Positions 48,665-58,281 of a DNA stretch of 64,000 nt are shown here, one piece after another; within the stretch, counting starts at the first letter, position 1; each line of letters opens with the position of its first letter. The position numbers and the translations under genes were made by a program. Source of the stretch: Psychrobacter submarinus (GTDB lineage: Bacteria; Pseudomonadota; Gammaproteobacteria; Pseudomonadales; Moraxellaceae); contig NZ_CAJHBQ010000001.1 of assembly GCF_904846685.1 (NCBI RefSeq), forward strand, positions 496,001-560,000. Direction: 5' to 3'. The notes beneath the pieces are model-generated. The model searched no databases, was not told the DNA's origin, and worked only from the letters and a program-made list of their open reading frames with translations.

Positions 48665-49516
48665 TTATTTCATCTCTTCGCTAAGCGCTTGACTGCGATC
48701 ATAACAAGCTTGCATCGCCTCGCCTATCTGACGACCGACCTCATCAGCTTGCATAGACTCAATCGCCGCTTGCGTAGTGCCATTTGGTGAAGTCACTTTG
48801 CGACGTAGCTCGGCCGGGGTGTCATCGCTACCCATCGCCATCTTCGCCGCGCCTAGCATCGTTTGCATAGCAAGGCTTGAGGCTTGTTCGTTATCTAGAC
48901 CTAGCGCCACGCCGCGATCGATCATTGACTCTAGGAAGTAGAACATATAAGCAGGCGCTGAACCCGACACCGCTGTCACCGCATGTAGATGCTCTTCATC
49001 TTCCACCCACATAACCAGACCTGAGGCCTCCATAGCCGCTGTGGCCAGCTGCTTTTGCGGCTCACTGATGCTATCAGTTGCATATAGACCGGTTGCGCCC
49101 ATCTGTATCATCGCCGGCGTATTAGGCATAGCACGGATGATATTTTGGTAGCCGCCAAGCATATTCGCTAAAAGCTCTGTTGATAGACCCGCAGCTACTG
49201 ACATAACTAATTGCTTATCGAGCACATCAGTGAAGCCACTAACGACCGCTTTCATCACTTGCGGCTTTACAGCAAGGACGACTAGATCCGCATCTTTTAC
49301 TGCAGTGGTAGCATCAGCGGTTGGATCGACTGTTTTAAGACCTTTTGCGCCGAGCTGCTGACGGATATCAGCGCTTGGGTCGGCAACAGTAATCATCTCA
49401 GGCTTGACACCGCAGCCAACCAGACCACTGATTAGCGCCTGCGCCATATTACCGCCACCGATAAAGCTTATTTTTTTATTATTGAGAACTGAGTTATTAT
49501 TTTGTTGTGACATCAT
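48665..49516 (-). CDS. proC: pyrroline-5-carboxylate reductase
   Basis: A 283-residue cytosolic enzyme performing the last step of proline synthesis. The N-terminal Rossmann motif is ISFIGGGNMAQALISGL (residues about 15-31). LVVLAVKPQVM and the RAMPNTPAMIQMGATGLY segment follow. The family signature VTAVSGSAPAYMFYFLESMID and the C-terminal VTSPNGTTQAAIESM complete it. AGGAG is 3 bases from the ATG at 49516 and 6 from the next ATG at 49513, so the latter may be the true start. It leads the proC-yggT operon. Confidence 0.96.
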   Translation of the reverse strand: MMSQQNNNSVLNNKKISFIGGGNMAQALISGLVGCGVKPEMITVADPSADIRQQLGAKGLKTVDPTADATTAVKDADLVVLAVKPQVMKAVVSGFTDVLDKQLVMSVAAGLSTELLANMLGGYQNIIRAMPNTPAMIQMGATGLYATDSISEPQKQLATAAMEASGLVMWVEDEEHLHAVTAVSGSAPAYMFYFLESMIDRGVALGLDNEQASSLAMQTMLGAAKMAMGSDDTPAELRRKVTSPNGTTQAAIESMQADEVGRQIGEAMQACYDRSQALSEEMK

Positions 49517-49641
49517 AGTCTCCTAATAGCAATTTCTAATATAACTTTGTTAGAAATAGTCAAAAGTATTCAAAGTGATAGCGCTAAAATGGGGTCTAGT
49601 TTAGCATACTGCCATTATTGACGTTTGATAAATTCGCAGGC

Positions 49642-51219
49642 TTAGGGTTTGCGTACTTTTTGCAAAGCATTAACACAAGCTTCGCTTAACAAAGTTAATG
49701 TATCGGCAAGGTTGTTAGAAGATAAATCGCTTTTTAACGTCCAGCTCTGAAACGGTGACAAAAGCAGCAATGACACCTCTACTTTTGTATCAGCACTATT
49801 CTCATTGCTCATGTCCGTATCTGTTACAACTGCACTGACCACCACTAAGCTACTGCGCAGCCATACAGGAATGGCTAGCGTTTGATAGAGCTTCTTACCC
49901 GCTTGTGCTCGGCCCATTGTCGTGGTTTGTACTTTACGCAGTCGATCTAATGGCGTTATCTTAAGGCTGGTTTCATTATCTATAAGCTCTTGGTATAGCT
50001 CCCTATCCGCCCTAATATCCGCTTTAGTCAGATCAATTTGTAGCTGCCAAAGATAGCCTGTATCTCTACTTTTACGAATATCGACAGCTAAAATTTCTGA
50101 CAAATCATAGCGGTGCTCAAGCGTCGCTGATGCCAGCCAATCAACAAAGTCGCGGCTTAAACGATACAGCTGCTGACGAAAGCGATAGATGCGGTAGTGT
50201 TGCAAGTGTGCGTGCCAGTCAAGCTCGGTTTGATGATCGTTATCTTGCCGCTGAGTAAGCGCATAGACATCATCGATTAACTGCTTGCTCGGCGGTAGCG
50301 GCTCATCTTGCGCTAGCCAATAGTACAGTAGCTGCTTTTGTCTTGGCGTCGATAAGTCATGCAGCTTATCGATAGCTAATACCCGCTGAACGCTAGCAAA
50401 CTCAAGCGACTTAATAGCTGTCGTCTGCAGATCTTGCTCAGCTTGCGCCTCTACTATCGCTTGCGCTTCACTAAGCAGTTGCGCGCTACGAGCAACGTTG
50501 CCTATGACATTCGCATTATAACTAACAAGTTTGGGCATAATATCACGGCGTAAACCGCTACGCACATTATCACCGCTCGCGTTGGTCGGATCGTCGATAT
50601 AAGGCAGCTGCAGCTGCTTAGCATAATCGCTAATCGCAGCGCGCGTCACCGCCAGCCAAGGCCGCCATAGTGCATAATGCTGGTCTTGCTGACTTTGATG
50701 TATGTGCTCGCGCCAAGGCTGCATAGCAGCTAGACCTTTAATCCCTGCGCCTTGAATCAGGCGCATCAGTACGGTCTCCGCTTGGTCATCGGCATGATGC
50801 GCGAGCATTAACACGTCACCTTGATTGATATACTCTCGCATGACGCGATAGCGAGCTTGCCGCGCGGCTTGTTCATCTTGGCCTTGCACTTGCGCCTTTA
50901 AAATAGTACAAGAAAGCTGCTGAGCGGCGGCCCAATCAGCAACATGGCTGGCCCAAATTGAACTATCAACTTGCAAGCCATGATCGACATGTAACAGCTG
51001 CGGCAAAAAAGGCAGCCTGTCTTGCTGATAAAGCTGTACACATAGCGCAGCTAGGGCCAAAGAATCGCGGCCACCGCTACACGCGAGCCAAATTCGCCGG
51101 CCCAGTAGCTGCTGATGATAATCCGCTAGACTCCTTAACACTGCCGCTGCCAACTGCGCATCGATAGCTAAGTCGGCTATAGGTTTGATTGGATAAGGCT
51201 TAATAGCGCTATTAGTCAT
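49642..51219 (-). CDS. tilS: tRNA(Ile)-lysidine synthase
   Basis: A 525-residue PP-loop ATPase that converts C34 of tRNA-Ile(CAU) to lysidine so that it reads AUA. The PP-loop is ACSGGRDSLALAALC (Ser48-Ser53). LLHVDHGL, QAARQARYRVM, LMLAHHADDQAETVLMRL and GAGIKGLAAM are all present. The C-terminal substrate-binding domains run to the end (LDRLRKVQTT onwards). It is longer than E. coli TilS (432). The frame opens with TTG at 51240, but the ATG at 51219 is more likely. It follows accA as in many gammaproteobacteria, but a MITE and a terminator now separate them. Confidence 0.94.
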   Translation of the reverse strand: MTNSAIKPYPIKPIADLAIDAQLAAAVLRSLADYHQQLLGRRIWLACSGGRDSLALAALCVQLYQQDRLPFLPQLLHVDHGLQVDSSIWASHVADWAAAQQLSCTILKAQVQGQDEQAARQARYRVMREYINQGDVLMLAHHADDQAETVLMRLIQGAGIKGLAAMQPWREHIHQSQQDQHYALWRPWLAVTRAAISDYAKQLQLPYIDDPTNASGDNVRSGLRRDIMPKLVSYNANVIGNVARSAQLLSEAQAIVEAQAEQDLQTTAIKSLEFASVQRVLAIDKLHDLSTPRQKQLLYYWLAQDEPLPPSKQLIDDVYALTQRQDNDHQTELDWHAHLQHYRIYRFRQQLYRLSRDFVDWLASATLEHRYDLSEILAVDIRKSRDTGYLWQLQIDLTKADIRADRELYQELIDNETSLKITPLDRLRKVQTTTMGRAQAGKKLYQTLAIPVWLRSSLVVVSAVVTDTDMSNENSADTKVEVSLLLLSPFQSWTLKSDLSSNNLADTLTLLSEACVNALQKVRKP

Positions 51220-51381
51220 AGTTATTCTTACTATAGTCAATCAATATTAAAAGTGGTACAAGGCAGACGAGTGCAAGTACTACAGTAGTAGGCTAAACGA
51301 GTCTAACGCTGTAACACTTTAATAGTGGTTCGACTATATCTATCGTCTGAAACTCGCCCTGACTATAATAATCAGGCAGCA

Positions 51382-51411
51382 AAAAAAACGCACTAATAAT
51401 TAGTACGTTTT
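51382..51411 (-). terminator. accA terminator, beyond the MITE
   Basis: AAAACG-TA-CTAAT/ATTAG-TG-CGTTTT stem followed by a run of T on the minus strand. It abuts the MITE at 51411, so the element appears inserted between the accA stop and its terminator. Confidence 0.7.
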
Positions 51412-51547
51412 ATAGTCGATACACTCTAAAAATGTCATAGCGCTACTGGGATGAATTTTGCGCAGCCTCTGGGAACGCAGCACGCAAGTAAAATTTATAC
51501 CAGTAGCGCGTTTAAATCCATAACAGTTTTACATTCAGCTAACTATA
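51411..51547. mobile_element. MITE copy B, 137 bp
   Basis: Identical in sequence and length to the copy at 45639-45775: TATAGT...ACTATA ends, with inner arms CTACTGG/CCAGTAG. Located 61 bases after the accA stop, between accA and tilS. Perfect identity to copy A suggests recent movement or gene conversion. Confidence 0.87.
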
Positions 51548-51608
51548 GTTTAGGGCGTGTTGAACATCCACAAATGCGCACTGCTCATCAAAGCCTTTTA
51601 GAACAAAA

Positions 51609-52412
51609 CTAGCCAGGCAACATCACTTCTGAATCAAATGATTTTAACTTTTGATAACGCTGCTCACAGCGCTCATCAGCATCCATATCGACTATCTCAG
51701 CCAGTTGCTCTTCTAACAACGTCTTTAACGCCTCCATTACCGGCTGCGGCTGCATATGCGCGCCCTCGCCTTCATCGATGACAGCATCAATCAAGCCCAG
51801 TTGGTAAAGGTTAACGGCGTTTAGTTTTAAGGCTTCGCTGGCATCTTGCGCTTTTTCAGCGGTTTTCCAAAGAATAGAAGCACAGCCTTCAGGAGAGATG
51901 ACTGAATAGATACTGTTTTGTAGCATATTGACTCTATCGCCAACCCCAATCGCTAGTGCCCCGCCTGAACCACCCTCGCCTATAATAGTGACGATGATAG
52001 GTGCTTTGAGGCTAGTAAACACAGCGATACTCTCAGCGATCGCTTGCGCTTGGCCGCGCTCCTCAGCGCCGATACCAGGGTACGCGCCTTGGGTATCGAC
52101 AAAGCTCATAAGCGGAATGTTAAAGCGCTCAGCCATCTTTGCCAACCGAATCATCTTGCGATAACCCTCAGGATTGGCCATACCGAAGTTATGAGCAATG
52201 CGCTCGCGGGTACTACGGCCCCGGTGCTGACCGATGACCATCACAGGCTGACCATTAAAACGGGCCAAACCGCCCAAAATCGCTTTGTCATCGGCAAAAG
52301 CGCGGTCACCATGCAGCTCATCAAACTCTGTAAATAGCTGATTGACGTAGTCCATAAACAGTGGACGTTTTGCGTGTCGTGCCAGCTGTACGCTGTCCCA
52401 AACAGTACTCAT
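51609..52412 (-). CDS. accA: acetyl-CoA carboxylase carboxyltransferase subunit alpha
   Basis: A 267-residue subunit of acetyl-CoA carboxylase, making malonyl-CoA with AccD in the cytosol. The crotonase-type core begins [81 protein letters not shown] and [17 protein letters not shown] are conserved. Compared with E. coli (319) it lacks about 50 N-terminal residues, as is usual in Acinetobacter and relatives, so this is not a truncation. It is flanked by MITE copies on both sides. Confidence 0.96.
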   Translation of the reverse strand: MSTVWDSVQLARHAKRPLFMDYVNQLFTEFDELHGDRAFADDKAILGGLARFNGQPVMVIGQHRGRSTRERIAHNFGMANPEGYRKMIRLAKMAERFNIPLMSFVDTQGAYPGIGAEERGQAQAIAESIAVFTSLKAPIIVTIIGEGGSGGALAIGVGDRVNMLQNSIYSVISPEGCASILWKTAEKAQDASEALKLNAVNLYQLGLIDAVIDEGEGAHMQPQPVMEALKTLLEEQLAEIVDMDADERCEQRYQKLKSFDSEVMLPG

Positions 52413-52506
52413 AGACTTATCCTTATGGGTTTTATAAAAAATATCAGTACAAGTGTAAACTCAATTAAACTATAGTAGCACACCTTGAGCGTTATGGCAG
52501 TGTCGA

Positions 52507-52658
52507 TATAGTCGATTCGCTCTAAAAATGGTGTAGCGCTGCTGGGATGCTCTTTTTAAAACATAAGTTGCGCAGCATTGAAGGAACGCAGCACGCAAGT
52601 AAAATTTATACCAGTAGCGTCTCTAAATTTATAACACTTTTATTTCGAACTGACTATA
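52507..52658. mobile_element. MITE copy C, 152 bp, divergent
   Basis: Same family as copies A and B: TATAGT and ACTATA ends, inner arms GCTGCTGG/CCAGTAGC and the shared core GAACGCAGCACGCAAGTAAA. It has a 15-base longer middle and scattered substitutions. It lies in the accA upstream region, 94 bases before its start, and just beyond the ppx stop, so it may affect accA expression. Confidence 0.82.
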
Positions 52659-52678
52659 TCTTTGCTTTTTAGATAAAA

Positions 52679-54205
52679 TTAGTTTTCGATCACGCTCAGC
52701 TCAATACCCCATTTTGCGAACTGCTCGATATCAGCATGAAGATCAGAGTACAAAAAGGCATAGTGCTTTTTATCAGTACTCACAGTGATCTGCCAATGCG
52801 TATCATCTAGAATGACCAGCTCCATCAAAGGTAGCTCATACTCGCTGCGGCTATGATGCGCAGAGACAGCAAGCCTCAAGAGCAAACACAAATACAGCAG
52901 CTGCTCGCCGCCAAGTTGGCAAGTCTGCTCAAGCATATCACTTTTTAGCTTACGTCTATGACTGAGCACCAGCTGCGCCATCCGTTTTTGATCGACCTGT
53001 GAGAAACCCGGAATGTCAGAGTTCTCCAACAGATAGGCACTATGGCGATGATAGTTGCTATGGCTAATCGCCAGTCCTATCTCATGTAAGTAGGCCGCAC
53101 GTCTTAGCAGATCACCGTCATCATTGCTGAGCTGCAAGTCATCTTGCACTTGCCTGAAGAGATGACGACTGGTTCTGACCACTTGCCGGGCTTGTTTTTT
53201 GTCCACTGAATAGCGCTTAATCAAGGCCAGTACGCTACGGTCACGCACATCTTCGCTTGCAAAGCGGCCGAGCATATCGTACATGACGCCCTCACGCAGC
53301 GCCCCATCAGAGTATGCCAGAGTCTCTATGCCGAGCACTTTCATTAAGGCTCGCAGTACCGCGACCCCAGCTGGAAACACCGCTTTTCGGTGCTCTTTAA
53401 CGCCCTCAAGCTCAATATCTTTGACATCGCCAATAGAGATCAGTAGTTTTTCTAATTTTTTGACCCCTTTGTAAGTGATGCACTCTTGCTCATTGGCCCA
53501 GCCTTTGGACACTAAGACATTACGCACCGCCTTGATGGTACCACTTGAGCCGATAACGCTCGTCCATCCTGCCTTTTGGTATTGACCGCTGATAGCGAGC
53601 ACTTCCTTGCGCGCCGCTGCGATAGCAGTCGTAAAAGCTTTATCCGTGATTTGTCCATCAGCGAAGAATTTTTTGGTAAAGGCCACACAGCCCATCTGCA
53701 AACTCTCTGTCAATAACGGCTCAAACCCTGTACCGATAATAAATTCAGTCGAGCCGCCGCCGATATCTATCACTAAGCGCTTATCGCTACTAGCATTAGT
53801 GTGCGACACGCCTAAATGAATCAGCCGCGCCTCTTCACGTCCGGCGATAATCTCAATGGGATTGGGCAAAATATCATTGGCGCGAGCAATGAAGTCATCG
53901 GCGTTTTTGGCTTGGCGTAGAGCGTTGGTCGCGACAATACGCACTCGCTCTGGCGATACCGAGTCTAAGCGCGCGGTAAAACGGCTCAGACAATCAAGTC
54001 CTCGGCGCACCGCTTCGGCGCTGAGGATGTTATGCTCATCGAGTCCCGCTGCCAGCTGCACTTTTTCAGACATGGAGACGACTTTACGTACCTCGCCATG
54101 ATCGAGCCGGCCAATAGCTAAGTGAAAACTATTGGAGCCGATATCTATCGCTGCCATAAGCTCGTTTTCGGCAAGGGGCGGGTTTTCAAGGTAATTAGTG
54201 GGCAT
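52679..54205 (-). CDS. ppx: exopolyphosphatase (Ppx/GppA family)
   Basis: A 508-residue member of the Ppx/GppA phosphatases, cleaving phosphate from polyphosphate ends or from pppGpp. The actin-like ATPase fold has AAIDIGSNSFHLAIGRL, REEARLIHLGV, LVIDIGGGSTEFIIG and VIGSSGTIKAVRNV. A C-terminal HD-type domain (about residues 320-508) includes AAYLHEIGLAISHSNYHRHSAYLL. Length and domain order fit Ppx rather than short GppA-like forms, but the two activities cannot be separated by eye. Confidence 0.93.
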   Translation of the reverse strand: MPTNYLENPPLAENELMAAIDIGSNSFHLAIGRLDHGEVRKVVSMSEKVQLAAGLDEHNILSAEAVRRGLDCLSRFTARLDSVSPERVRIVATNALRQAKNADDFIARANDILPNPIEIIAGREEARLIHLGVSHTNASSDKRLVIDIGGGSTEFIIGTGFEPLLTESLQMGCVAFTKKFFADGQITDKAFTTAIAAARKEVLAISGQYQKAGWTSVIGSSGTIKAVRNVLVSKGWANEQECITYKGVKKLEKLLISIGDVKDIELEGVKEHRKAVFPAGVAVLRALMKVLGIETLAYSDGALREGVMYDMLGRFASEDVRDRSVLALIKRYSVDKKQARQVVRTSRHLFRQVQDDLQLSNDDGDLLRRAAYLHEIGLAISHSNYHRHSAYLLENSDIPGFSQVDQKRMAQLVLSHRRKLKSDMLEQTCQLGGEQLLYLCLLLRLAVSAHHSRSEYELPLMELVILDDTHWQITVSTDKKHYAFLYSDLHADIEQFAKWGIELSVIEN

Positions 54206-54556
54206 AAAGTGGCGTTACCGTAACTGTGGATGAAATAAAAAGTTTGAGATAAGGGCTAATATTAAGTTAGCATCATAAAGATTAGCAAACGCTAAATAGC
54301 GCTATCAGTAAAAGTGCTTATTAAAGCATTTATGCCAAATCCTAGCAAACAACGCGAGCCTTTACCGAAAGGTTGTGTAAAACTGACTTTTAAGTAATCC
54401 GTGATGCTAGTATTGCGGAGCACAGCTTGCTACATTAAAACTTAGTAATATACTTTATAGAACAAGGACTTAAGCGAAACTACTCATGTTTATAGGCTAT
54501 TAAATAAAGCCCAAATCAAGATTGTAGTTCAGATAATTTTAGCAAAGGAAGCTACT
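54206..54556. other. 351-base divergent intergenic region
   Basis: AT-rich, between ppx and the Mpo1-like gene. Nothing beyond expected promoters was recognised. Confidence 0.45.
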
Positions 54557-55009
54557 ATGACTATTCGACATAATACCCAAAACGATACCCAAACTACTAC
54601 TGCGCAAACTACTCATGATAGTAACGCCGCTCGCACTGATCAGCATCTAGCGAATCAAAATCGTCAAGAAATGACAGAAACTAAGCAAAAGGCGCAACAA
54701 AACTTCTATGACTTTTATTTAGAAGAGCATCAAAACATGGCCTGTCGCCGTCTGCACTTTGCCGGAAGTAGCTTTGGTCTATTAGGGCTAGCAAAGTCTA
54801 TCCAAACCCGCTCGCCCAAACCTTTACTCAAAGGTATTGCTGCAGGCTATGGCTGCGCTTGGGTCGGTCATTTTTTCTTTGAAAAAAATAAACCGGCCTC
54901 TTTTAAGTTTCCGCTAAAAAGCTTTGTCAGCGATTTTCGTATGTATACCGACGTCTTGCGCGGCAATCTAAGTTTAAGAGATATTAAGTATGATAAGCGC
55001 GCAAGGTAG
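54557..55009 (+). CDS. Mpo1-like (DUF962) membrane protein
   Basis: A 150-residue protein. A long polar N-terminus (1-48, rich in Thr, Gln and Asn) precedes the DUF962 domain. The domain has FYDFYLEEHQNMACRRLHFAGSSFG, then GYGCAWVGHFFFEKNKPASFKFPLKSFVSDFRMYTDVL. The conserved His residues (EH, LHF, GHFF) match the iron-binding set of yeast Mpo1, a fatty-acid 2-hydroxy dioxygenase. Whether the bacterial protein has this activity is not known. AAGGAAG precedes the ATG. Confidence 0.87.
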   Translation: MTIRHNTQNDTQTTTAQTTHDSNAARTDQHLANQNRQEMTETKQKAQQNFYDFYLEEHQNMACRRLHFAGSSFGLLGLAKSIQTRSPKPLLKGIAAGYGCAWVGHFFFEKNKPASFKFPLKSFVSDFRMYTDVLRGNLSLRDIKYDKRAR

Positions 55010-55040
55010 CTACTGCAGTTAGCATCATATATGAGACATA

Positions 55041-55076
55041 AAAAAAGCCAACACCTCTGACGATGTTGGCTTTTTT
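55041..55076. terminator. bidirectional terminator between convergent genes
   Basis: A perfect 13-bp stem, AAAAAAGCCAACA/TGTTGGCTTTTTT, with a 10-base loop, serving the Mpo1-like gene and hemL. Confidence 0.92.
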
Positions 55077-55094
55077 AGCTTTAAGACATTGCGT

Positions 55095-56396
55095 TTAGGC
55101 CTTTGCTATCTCTGCAAAGATCTCATCGGCCGCCTGTATCGATTTATCCAAATCATCGCTGCTATGCTTAATCGACATAAACCCTGCTTCATACGCAGAA
55201 GGCGCTAAGTAGATACCGCGATCGAGCATACCGTGGAAGAAAGTATTGAATTTATCCATATCACATGCGGTTACATCATCGAAGTTGTGCGGCGTAGGGG
55301 TATCGCTATCTTTCACAAAGAAAATCCCGAACATGCCGCCAAGCTTGTTAGTACGCAAGTGAATACCGTGCTTATCAGCTGCCGCTTGAATACCATCGAC
55401 TAGCTTATCGACTTTCGCTGCTAGCTCGTTATAGAAACCATCGACCGTCAAATCTTCAAACATAGCGATACCCGCGCGCATCGCTAGCGGATTACCTGAT
55501 AACGTACCTGCTTGATAGACACCGCCCATCGGCGCGATGCATTCCATAATCTCACGCTTACCGCCAAAAGCGCCAACAGGCAAGCCTGCACCAATGATTT
55601 TACCAAAGCAGGTCAAATCAGGCTGAATGTTAAAGTGCCCTTGCGCGCCGCCAAGACCAACGCGAAAGCCGGTCATGACTTCATCAAAGATCAGCACCGC
55701 GCCATGAGCCGTGCACTCTTGGCGTAGAGTATCGTGGAAGGCTTGCTCAGGAATGACCATATTCATATTGCCTGCGATCGGCTCCACGATAACGCATGCA
55801 ATAGTGTCGCCCCACTTTTCAAAGCAGTCTTTGATCGCTTGTGGATCGTTATAAGGCAAAGTAATCGTATGCTTAGCAAAGTCAGCAGGTACGCCCTTTG
55901 AGGTTGGCTCACCGATATCGAGCATACCAGAGCCGGCCTTGACCAATAAGCTATCAGAGTGGCCGTGATAGCAGCCCTCGAACTTAACGATATTGTCACG
56001 GCCCGTATAGCCGCGTGCTAGGCGAATAGCGCTCATCGTCGCCTCAGTACCAGAGCTGGTCATACGCACCATCTCAACACTTGACACGATCTCGCAGATT
56101 TTATCCGCAACCGTCGTCTCAAATGGGGTTGGCGTCCCAAAGCTTAGCCCATCATCAGCGGCTTTTTTGACCGCGTCAATCACTTTAGGATGCGCATGCC
56201 CTAAAATCATTGGCCCCCATGAGCCTATATAATCGATATAAGCGTTATCTTCAGTGTCATAAATCTTACTGCCAGAAGCCTTGTGCATAAACACCGGCGT
56301 ACCGCCTACCCCAGCAAAAGCGCGAACCGGCGAGTTGACGCCGCCTGGAATATGTTTGCGGGCTTGGGCAAAGAGTTGTTCGTTTTTAGTACTCAT
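55095..56396 (-). CDS. hemL: glutamate-1-semialdehyde 2,1-aminomutase
   Basis: A 433-residue PLP enzyme converting glutamate-1-semialdehyde to 5-aminolevulinate, the step after HemA. Landmarks are [53 protein letters not shown], the [18 protein letters not shown] segment and [17 protein letters not shown], whose Lys (near residue 270) binds PLP. The length is near E. coli HemL (426). It is a single gene. Confidence 0.97.
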   Translation of the reverse strand: MSTKNEQLFAQARKHIPGGVNSPVRAFAGVGGTPVFMHKASGSKIYDTEDNAYIDYIGSWGPMILGHAHPKVIDAVKKAADDGLSFGTPTPFETTVADKICEIVSSVEMVRMTSSGTEATMSAIRLARGYTGRDNIVKFEGCYHGHSDSLLVKAGSGMLDIGEPTSKGVPADFAKHTITLPYNDPQAIKDCFEKWGDTIACVIVEPIAGNMNMVIPEQAFHDTLRQECTAHGAVLIFDEVMTGFRVGLGGAQGHFNIQPDLTCFGKIIGAGLPVGAFGGKREIMECIAPMGGVYQAGTLSGNPLAMRAGIAMFEDLTVDGFYNELAAKVDKLVDGIQAAADKHGIHLRTNKLGGMFGIFFVKDSDTPTPHNFDDVTACDMDKFNTFFHGMLDRGIYLAPSAYEAGFMSIKHSSDDLDKSIQAADEIFAEIAKA

Positions 56397-56559
56397 AATT
56401 AATCTCTATTATTGTATTGAAGTTTATTTTTAGTCTTGCTTGATTTTGGTTTACTTAGGACAGTTGAATGGAAATATTTTAGATAATTTATTTCCTATCA
56501 GACTCGCTAACAGGAAGTATAAATAAATGTAAACATAAATCGATAATGGGTTGGGCGCT

Positions 56560-56712
56560 ATGTCTGCCAATGCCGGAACGCTTTGGAGCGATGATGAGGA
56601 TCAGCAGTTAGCCAAATCTTTCGATAACGGCAGCTCTATTAGCACGCTAATGACGCAGCATGGGCGCACTAGAGGCTCAATTAACTCGCGACTAGTGAGC
56701 TTGGCAAAGTAA
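56560..56712 (+). CDS. 50-residue SANT/HTH-like small protein
   Basis: A small ORF in the gap between two minus-strand genes. It reads MSANAGTLWSDDEDQQLAKS then FDNGSSISTLMTQHGRTRGS and ends INSRLVSLAK. The pattern W-x-x-x-E/D-D-x-x-L ... G-x-S-I-x-x-L-x-x-x-H-x-R-T-x-G-(S/A)-I-x-x-R-L resembles the small Myb/SANT-like helix-turn-helix found at the ends of bacterial helicases and as stand-alone proteins. The region is conserved in pattern, not just open. The ribosome site is weak. Function unknown; DNA binding is inferred. Confidence 0.6.
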   Translation: MSANAGTLWSDDEDQQLAKSFDNGSSISTLMTQHGRTRGSINSRLVSLAK

Positions 56713-56737
56713 CCGGCTAGCTGACTTTATATTCGCT

Positions 56738-57094
56738 TTAAGCTTTTTTCACCACTGACGATTTGAGCTTCATTTGCCCAAAGCCATCCACTTTACAGTC
56801 AATATCGTGACCATCTACCGGATCATCAAGCAAGCGAATACTTTTGACTTTTGTGCCGACTTTAATGGAGGTTGACGCACCTTTGACTTTTAAATCACGA
56901 ATGACCGTTACCGCATCACCATCTTGCAGCTCATTACCGACAGCGTCACGTACGATGCTGTCTTCCTCAGCTTGATTCTGAGCCGCATCCGCTTCGGCGG
57001 CTGTCCACTCATGAGCGCACATCGGGCACACTAGGAGCGCGCCATCTTCGTAGGTATAATCTGCATCACATTTGGGGCAATTGGGTAAGCTCAT
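56738..57094 (-). CDS. yjdM: zinc-ribbon protein YjdM (formerly PhnA)
   Basis: A 118-residue protein with an N-terminal zinc ribbon ([17 protein letters not shown] ... CPMCAHEW) and a C-terminal PhnA beta-barrel domain ([48 protein letters not shown]). The E. coli homologue was once tied to phosphonate use, but it is not a C-P lyase component; the role is unknown. The frame extends to 57187, but MSLPNCPKC at 57094 matches the family start; 57112 is an alternative. Confidence 0.92.
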   Translation of the reverse strand: MSLPNCPKCDADYTYEDGALLVCPMCAHEWTAAEADAAQNQAEEDSIVRDAVGNELQDGDAVTVIRDLKVKGASTSIKVGTKVKSIRLLDDPVDGHDIDCKVDGFGQMKLKSSVVKKA

Positions 57095-57380
57095 AGTTGT
57101 CTCATTAGTCATTCTTATTGGCGATATGACCGCCACTATACTGGGCGTATTATCAATAAAGTATAAAATTATCTCTCTATTGCTCATTGTAGCGTAAGTC
57201 GCTATCTTTGACCAATGAGCGCCTGTATTGCTTTGGCTTGAAAATCACTAATAACACCCAATGTAAAAGGTAATCATGATGTTTTTTGAGCTCAGGTTTT
57301 ATGCTACTCTGCTGAGGCCTTTTAGCTGTTCATTAGAATAATTCAAACCTCATCAATCAAAAACTATAATAGGAATACCA

Positions 57381-58145
57381 ATGAGTGACGCAACGTCCAT
57401 ATCTGATCAAAATCAGCTGCCCGCCTTTGTCCAACTGACCCTGCAAGGTGAAGATGCAGAAAAGTTTTTGCAAGGCCAGATTACCTCTGATGTGACTAAG
57501 CTTGGACTGAGCTTCCAGCCGACCGCACTAAGTAATTTAAAAGGGCGTATAGAGTTCGGGCTTTGGATAAAAAAACAGGACGAAAATCAGTTTGATGTCG
57601 TTCTAAGTAGCGACTGCGCTGAAGCCCTGCAAACTCATCTCAATAAGTTTGGTGTTTTTTCTAAATTTGAGACCAGTGCACCAACGCCGATTTATCCTTG
57701 CATAGTGGCGGATGAGCCTACCTTTAGTCATAAAGACGAGCATAATACTGCCGAGGAGACGCAAGCTTGGATGCAGACCAGCATCGCTACAGGTAACTAC
57801 TGGATAGTAGCGGCGACGCAAGGTCAATTCCAACCCCAAGAGCTGCGCCTACATCAGCGTGGCGGTATGGACTATGATAAAGGCTGCTACTTGGGTCAAG
57901 AAGTTATCGCCCGTATTTACTTTAAAGCGTCGCCAAAAGCTTTTCTGCATTATGTAAAAGGTACAGGCGATACGCCGGCCGCAGGTGAGAAGCTGGGTAA
58001 GATACAAGTCGTTAATGCGATAGCGGCAGGCGATAATGGTTTTGAAGCTTTGGTCGTTGCGCGTCCAGAGCAGTTAGCAGATAGTGAGATGACTATTTTG
58101 GATCTGCCAGCTGCCTTGCAGGCTGATGTGGCGCGTCCGCAGTAG
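57381..58145 (+). CDS. ygfZ: YgfZ-like folate-binding iron-sulfur cluster repair protein
   Basis: A 254-residue GcvT-like protein supporting Fe-S cluster assembly through tetrahydrofolate. The N-terminal AFVQLTLQGEDAEKFLQGQITSDV and LSNLKGRIEFGLWI are typical. The diagnostic motif KGCYLGQEVIARIYFK carries the conserved Cys. It is shorter than E. coli YgfZ (326), with a reduced middle. AGGAATACC precedes the ATG. Confidence 0.93.
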   Translation: MSDATSISDQNQLPAFVQLTLQGEDAEKFLQGQITSDVTKLGLSFQPTALSNLKGRIEFGLWIKKQDENQFDVVLSSDCAEALQTHLNKFGVFSKFETSAPTPIYPCIVADEPTFSHKDEHNTAEETQAWMQTSIATGNYWIVAATQGQFQPQELRLHQRGGMDYDKGCYLGQEVIARIYFKASPKAFLHYVKGTGDTPAAGEKLGKIQVVNAIAAGDNGFEALVVARPEQLADSEMTILDLPAALQADVARPQ

Positions 58146-58281
58146 CTGACTTTGTAGCCGACTTTCAATAGACCCGACTTACAGTCGATCTGCTATAAAA
58201 CGTCGCGCCTTATTTTTAGTGACTACTATACTTTTATACTCTGATATACTCTGACGACAGTCGACTAGAGACTTTTTACTT

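Noticed and set aside
51548-51608. GGGCGTGTTGAAC stretch similar to insertion-sequence ends
   Set aside because: It is only a one-sided short match with no inverted partner or coding relic, so it is too weak to call a mobile element.
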